This document shows, one piece after another, positions 32,762 through 35,374 of a stretch of DNA of 35,374 nucleotides (position 1 is its first letter; every line of letters starts with the position of its first letter). The position numbers and the translations under genes are program-made. This stretch comes from Psychrobacter sp. (GTDB lineage Bacteria > Pseudomonadota > Gammaproteobacteria > Pseudomonadales > Moraxellaceae): the NCBI GenBank assembly GCA_018260445.1, contig JAGLBE010000024.1, positions 1 through 35,374 on the forward strand, written 5' to 3'. The notes under the pieces are model-generated. The model was given only the letters and a program-made list of their open reading frames with translations. It was not told the DNA's origin and did no database searches.

Positions 32762-34510
32762 ATGACTATTTCAGAGTTTCAACGTGGTGATTTAATCGAT
32801 GCCAGTTACCAAGTGGCATGCTACTTAGGCTCTGACGATTTAAGGGAAACCTATAGAGTAAAAACGATAGATGATGAGCTTAAGTTACTTAAACTTATTA
32901 AAGCGGATAGTGAGCCTTGGATTGAATGGGATAAGCTTCAACAAGCATTGGCTGAATTAAATACGTTGGAGCAACCTGGCATCCTCAATGCATCTGAACT
33001 CAAAATAGTGCAGATACAAGGAGCAATGCGTCATTATTTTTTACATGATTTTGTGTCTGGAGAGTCGTTAACGGCTTGTTTAAATAGGCAGGTTAGTATA
33101 GGCGTTTATGAGGCGTGCAAAATAATACGTTCAAGTGCTCAAGCTTTGGCGAAGTTGGATGACTATCAACAGTATATTTTAACGCCTGATAATATTTTTA
33201 TAAATTATTTAGGTGAAGAAAAAACAATCGCTATTTTTCCATTAAATTTACTTGAGTTTATAAAAGAAACCGTTATTTCAACGCCACGTTATTTCTTAGC
33301 TTATAAAAGTAAGGATAAAGACTATTATAGCGAGTATTCGTTGGCGACTGTATTATACCAATGTCTATTTGGTATATTGCCTTGGCAGTATGATATAGAA
33401 TGGAGAGCAACCTATACAGCTGTGCAGTACCAAATTTTCTCATACCGAGATACCAATCCACTCAAACCATCAAGCTTGTATACCCAATATATTCCCGAAG
33501 ATTTAAAGAGCATAATGTTTCAAGCACTTAATAATATTGAACTGGAAAATTTTAGTAAACATCTGGACGTATTTATTAAGCAATATTATGAGTTTCCATA
33601 TTATGAGAGCATACAGTCAGCAACAGGACTAGTAAAACCCCCACTGTCTCATTTACCAAAAAATGCTAAGTCATCAGAATCTTTAGAGAAGTCAATATCT
33701 TCAGAGTTTACTCGTTCTCAGTTAGGCTTACATAAAATAGCAGGAATGAATGACTTAAAAACATTACTGATGGCTGATATTGTTGAGCCTCTGCGCAATA
33801 AAGGGGTGTATGAAGAATACGGTATACAGTCATTAAATGGGATTTTATTTTATGGGCCACCTGGATGTGGTAAAACCTTTATAGCAAGGCAGTTAGCAGC
33901 TGAGCTAGGTTATAGTTTCTTTGAAATTAAGCCCTCAGATTTGGCAAGTGTTTATGTGCATGGTACACAAGAAAAAATTGGTAAACTTTTTCTTGAAGCA
34001 AGTCTCAAAGCCCCTTCAGTTATATTTATTGATGAAGTCGATGCTATTCTTCCAAGTCGTGATACTGCAAATATGAGCCAGCACTACGCATCTGAAGTGA
34101 ATGAGTTTTTGGCACAACTGAACCAATGTAACGAAAAAGGCATTCTGGCTATCTTGGCAACCAATAGGCCTGACGCCATTGATAAGGCGGTTTTACGCAC
34201 AGGACGAATAGATAAAGCCGTATATATTCCATTGCCTGATTTTATGACGCGTAAAGAGATGCTTAATATGTTACTGAATGGAAGACCTATAGACAGTGGT
34301 TTAGATATTGACGCCATTGCCATGCTCTTATCTAGCTACACCTCGAGTGACATTAATTATATCGTTAATGAAGCGGCGAAACTGGCATTAAATACAAATA
34401 GTAAAATTGGTAAAGACCAATTAATGACCGTAATTCGTAAAACGAAATCGTCTATTAATTACGAGCAACTCGAAAAATATGACGCATTTGCTCAGTTGCA
34501 AAGATTTTAG
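32762..34510 (+). CDS. Pseudokinase-AAA+ ATPase fusion
   Basis: This 582-residue protein has an N-terminal kinase-like region (about 10-290): a late-lobe helix SLATVLYQCLFGILPW and a loop YILTPDNIFI that keeps Asn but lacks the catalytic Asp, with no DFG. The C-terminal AAA+ domain of the FtsH/Cdc48/spastin type appears complete: Walker A GPPGCGKT (365-372), Walker B IFIDEVD (Asp424, Glu425), sensor-1 LATNRPD (Asn468) and arginine-finger region VLRTGRID (Arg479, Arg482). No protease domain (HExxH) follows, so it is a remodelling ATPase. The ATG at 32762 has no clear ribosome site and lies 4 bases after the hsp70 stop, which implies translational coupling. The frame extends upstream into hsp70 but without a plausible start. 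Confidence 0.88.
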   Translation: MTISEFQRGDLIDASYQVACYLGSDDLRETYRVKTIDDELKLLKLIKADSEPWIEWDKLQQALAELNTLEQPGILNASELKIVQIQGAMRHYFLHDFVSGESLTACLNRQVSIGVYEACKIIRSSAQALAKLDDYQQYILTPDNIFINYLGEEKTIAIFPLNLLEFIKETVISTPRYFLAYKSKDKDYYSEYSLATVLYQCLFGILPWQYDIEWRATYTAVQYQIFSYRDTNPLKPSSLYTQYIPEDLKSIMFQALNNIELENFSKHLDVFIKQYYEFPYYESIQSATGLVKPPLSHLPKNAKSSESLEKSISSEFTRSQLGLHKIAGMNDLKTLLMADIVEPLRNKGVYEEYGIQSLNGILFYGPPGCGKTFIARQLAAELGYSFFEIKPSDLASVYVHGTQEKIGKLFLEASLKAPSVIFIDEVDAILPSRDTANMSQHYASEVNEFLAQLNQCNEKGILAILATNRPDAIDKAVLRTGRIDKAVYIPLPDFMTRKEMLNMLLNGRPIDSGLDIDAIAMLLSSYTSSDINYIVNEAAKLALNTNSKIGKDQLMTVIRKTKSSINYEQLEKYDAFAQLQRF

Positions 34511-34553
34511 TTTGCTATAACTTCTGTAGCGGATAAGTTAAAACATAAACTGT

Positions 34554-35150
34554 TTAAAATTGACTTGGGTCAATGCTAACAGTTTCCAAGTTACCATTCA
34601 CTACCTGATATAGAGTAATGGTATAGCCATTTATTTGATAGCCATTTTCGGAGAAAGTAAATAACTCATCCGCTTTGCTATATGACGTGTCTGTACCAAA
34701 TAAATTGTCATCACCATACCAAGTGTCACCAGAAGCATATTTTATCTCGTAAGTTCCTAGGGGCACCTCTATGGACACGGTTTCACCCCCTCTAATATAA
34801 ACCGTCTCAATATCCAAACCTGATGCGATTTCGGAGACTTTAACAAAATAATCCGAACCTGATTGTGTCTGTATTTGTAGAGGAGCAATTGCTTGCTGTC
34901 CATTCAGATTTTGTGAATAAACACCACTAACGGGACGAGGCACTGAGGGTAGCGGTTGTATAGGTGTTATGGGTTCACTCTCATATGTCTGTGCAGTGTC
35001 ATCTTGTTGGTATTCAGCATAGTTTTCACTTGCATTAACAGGTTCTTCTTGACTGCTGTCGTTCAACAAAGATTGCTCATTGCCATTATTAGAGCAACCC
35101 CCAAGAATCAATAACAAAAAAACTGGTGCGAGCTTAAAATATTGAGGCAT
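34554..35150 (-). CDS. Lipoprotein of unknown function, convergent with the AAA+ gene
   Basis: A 198-residue protein with a lipobox, LILGGC, and predicted lipidation at Cys19. A low-complexity acidic and Pro-rich linker runs to about residue 90. The C-terminal domain of about 105 residues (YFVKVSEIASGLDIETVYIR, VPLGTYEIKYASGDTWYGD, SKADELFTF, NGYTITLYQVVNGNL) resembles a small conserved beta domain that I have seen in many short bacterial and phage-associated proteins; no function is known to me. The gene converges on the chaperone operon with a 43-base gap. Its role with that operon is possible but not shown. Confidence 0.75.
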   Translation of the reverse strand: MPQYFKLAPVFLLLILGGCSNNGNEQSLLNDSSQEEPVNASENYAEYQQDDTAQTYESEPITPIQPLPSVPRPVSGVYSQNLNGQQAIAPLQIQTQSGSDYFVKVSEIASGLDIETVYIRGGETVSIEVPLGTYEIKYASGDTWYGDDNLFGTDTSYSKADELFTFSENGYQINGYTITLYQVVNGNLETVSIDPSQF

Positions 35151-35272
35151 ATCATTAATCTCTTAAATGATAGGGCTTAGACAGAGTGATAACTCGAATA
35201 ACTCTACGATAAGCTCGAGGGTAAAAGACCTATTTTAAAACTAAAATAAGGTATAGTTAATTCAAGATAAAA

Positions 35273-35374
35273 TTACCACACCCCCATATTTCTAAAGAGA
35301 TTCGGCAAATCATCCTCAAGCCATCCTTGCCTTAAAAACTTAGCATGAGCCCATTTTTTCTCAATAGGGTTTAA
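35273..35374 (-). mobile_element. C-terminal end of an IS630-family transposase (partial)
   Basis: Read on the minus strand, the last 33 codons encode LNPIEKKWAHAKFLRQGW and then EDDLPNLFRNMGVW before a TAA at 35273-35275. The NPIEKKWA motif with its catalytic Glu is the final part of the DDE domain in IS630-type transposases. The rest of the element is outside the window. The IS end should lie within 35151-35272, where GGTATAGTTAATTCAAGA (35251-35268) is a candidate terminal repeat; the other end cannot be seen to confirm it. Confidence 0.8.

Noticed and set aside
32762-34510. Call of FtsH protease for the AAA+ protein
   Set aside because: There is no HExxH zinc site and no N-terminal membrane pair; the protein ends shortly after the AAA+ lid.

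Overview
The window looks like chromosomal DNA from a Moraxellaceae gammaproteobacterium, most likely Psychrobacter or a close relative. This rests on protein style, moderate GC, and many short AT-leaning tandem repeats between genes; no rRNA or marker gene confirms it. No tRNA, rRNA or CRISPR array was seen.

Layout. (1) 1-4.8 kb: the start of an exported protein (minus strand), a metallo-hydrolase-like protein, then a tonB-exbB-exbD energy-transduction set. (2) 5.0-18.1 kb: a putrescine-to-succinate island. On the minus strand lie puuA, puuB, an aldehyde dehydrogenase and two paralogous SotB-type MFS exporters. Divergent on the plus strand lie puuD, puuR, a gabD-like dehydrogenase and gabT. 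Together they encode gamma-glutamylation of putrescine, oxidation, aldehyde oxidation, release of GABA, transamination and oxidation to succinate, with a local PuuR-type regulator. Several proteins here carry low-complexity N-terminal extensions. (3) 18.9-23.5 kb: a small surface-polysaccharide group with an EcbF/BcbF-type HAD phosphatase, a nucleotidyltransferase-like/kinase fusion, a second nucleotidyltransferase, and a convergent WavE-type protein. (4) 24.0-24.4 kb: a cyanase gene (cynS) broken by one in-frame amber codon. (5) 24.9-35.2 kb: an accessory chaperone-like module. On the plus strand lie a degenerate J-like protein with a PspC-like membrane tail, a membrane-anchored protein with a GrpE-like cytosolic end, a divergent Hsp70, and a pseudokinase-AAA+ ATPase fusion. 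A second pseudokinase with a membrane segment and two SH3-like domains is divergent, and a lipoprotein is convergent. An IS630-type transposase end lies at the right edge.

The module in (5) is the best candidate for a poorly described system. It appears to put a full Hsp70 cycle (J-like partner, exchange factor, Hsp70) and an AAA+ motor under membrane anchoring and possible control by catalytically dead kinase folds. The domain calls come from motifs read by eye; the joint function is inference.
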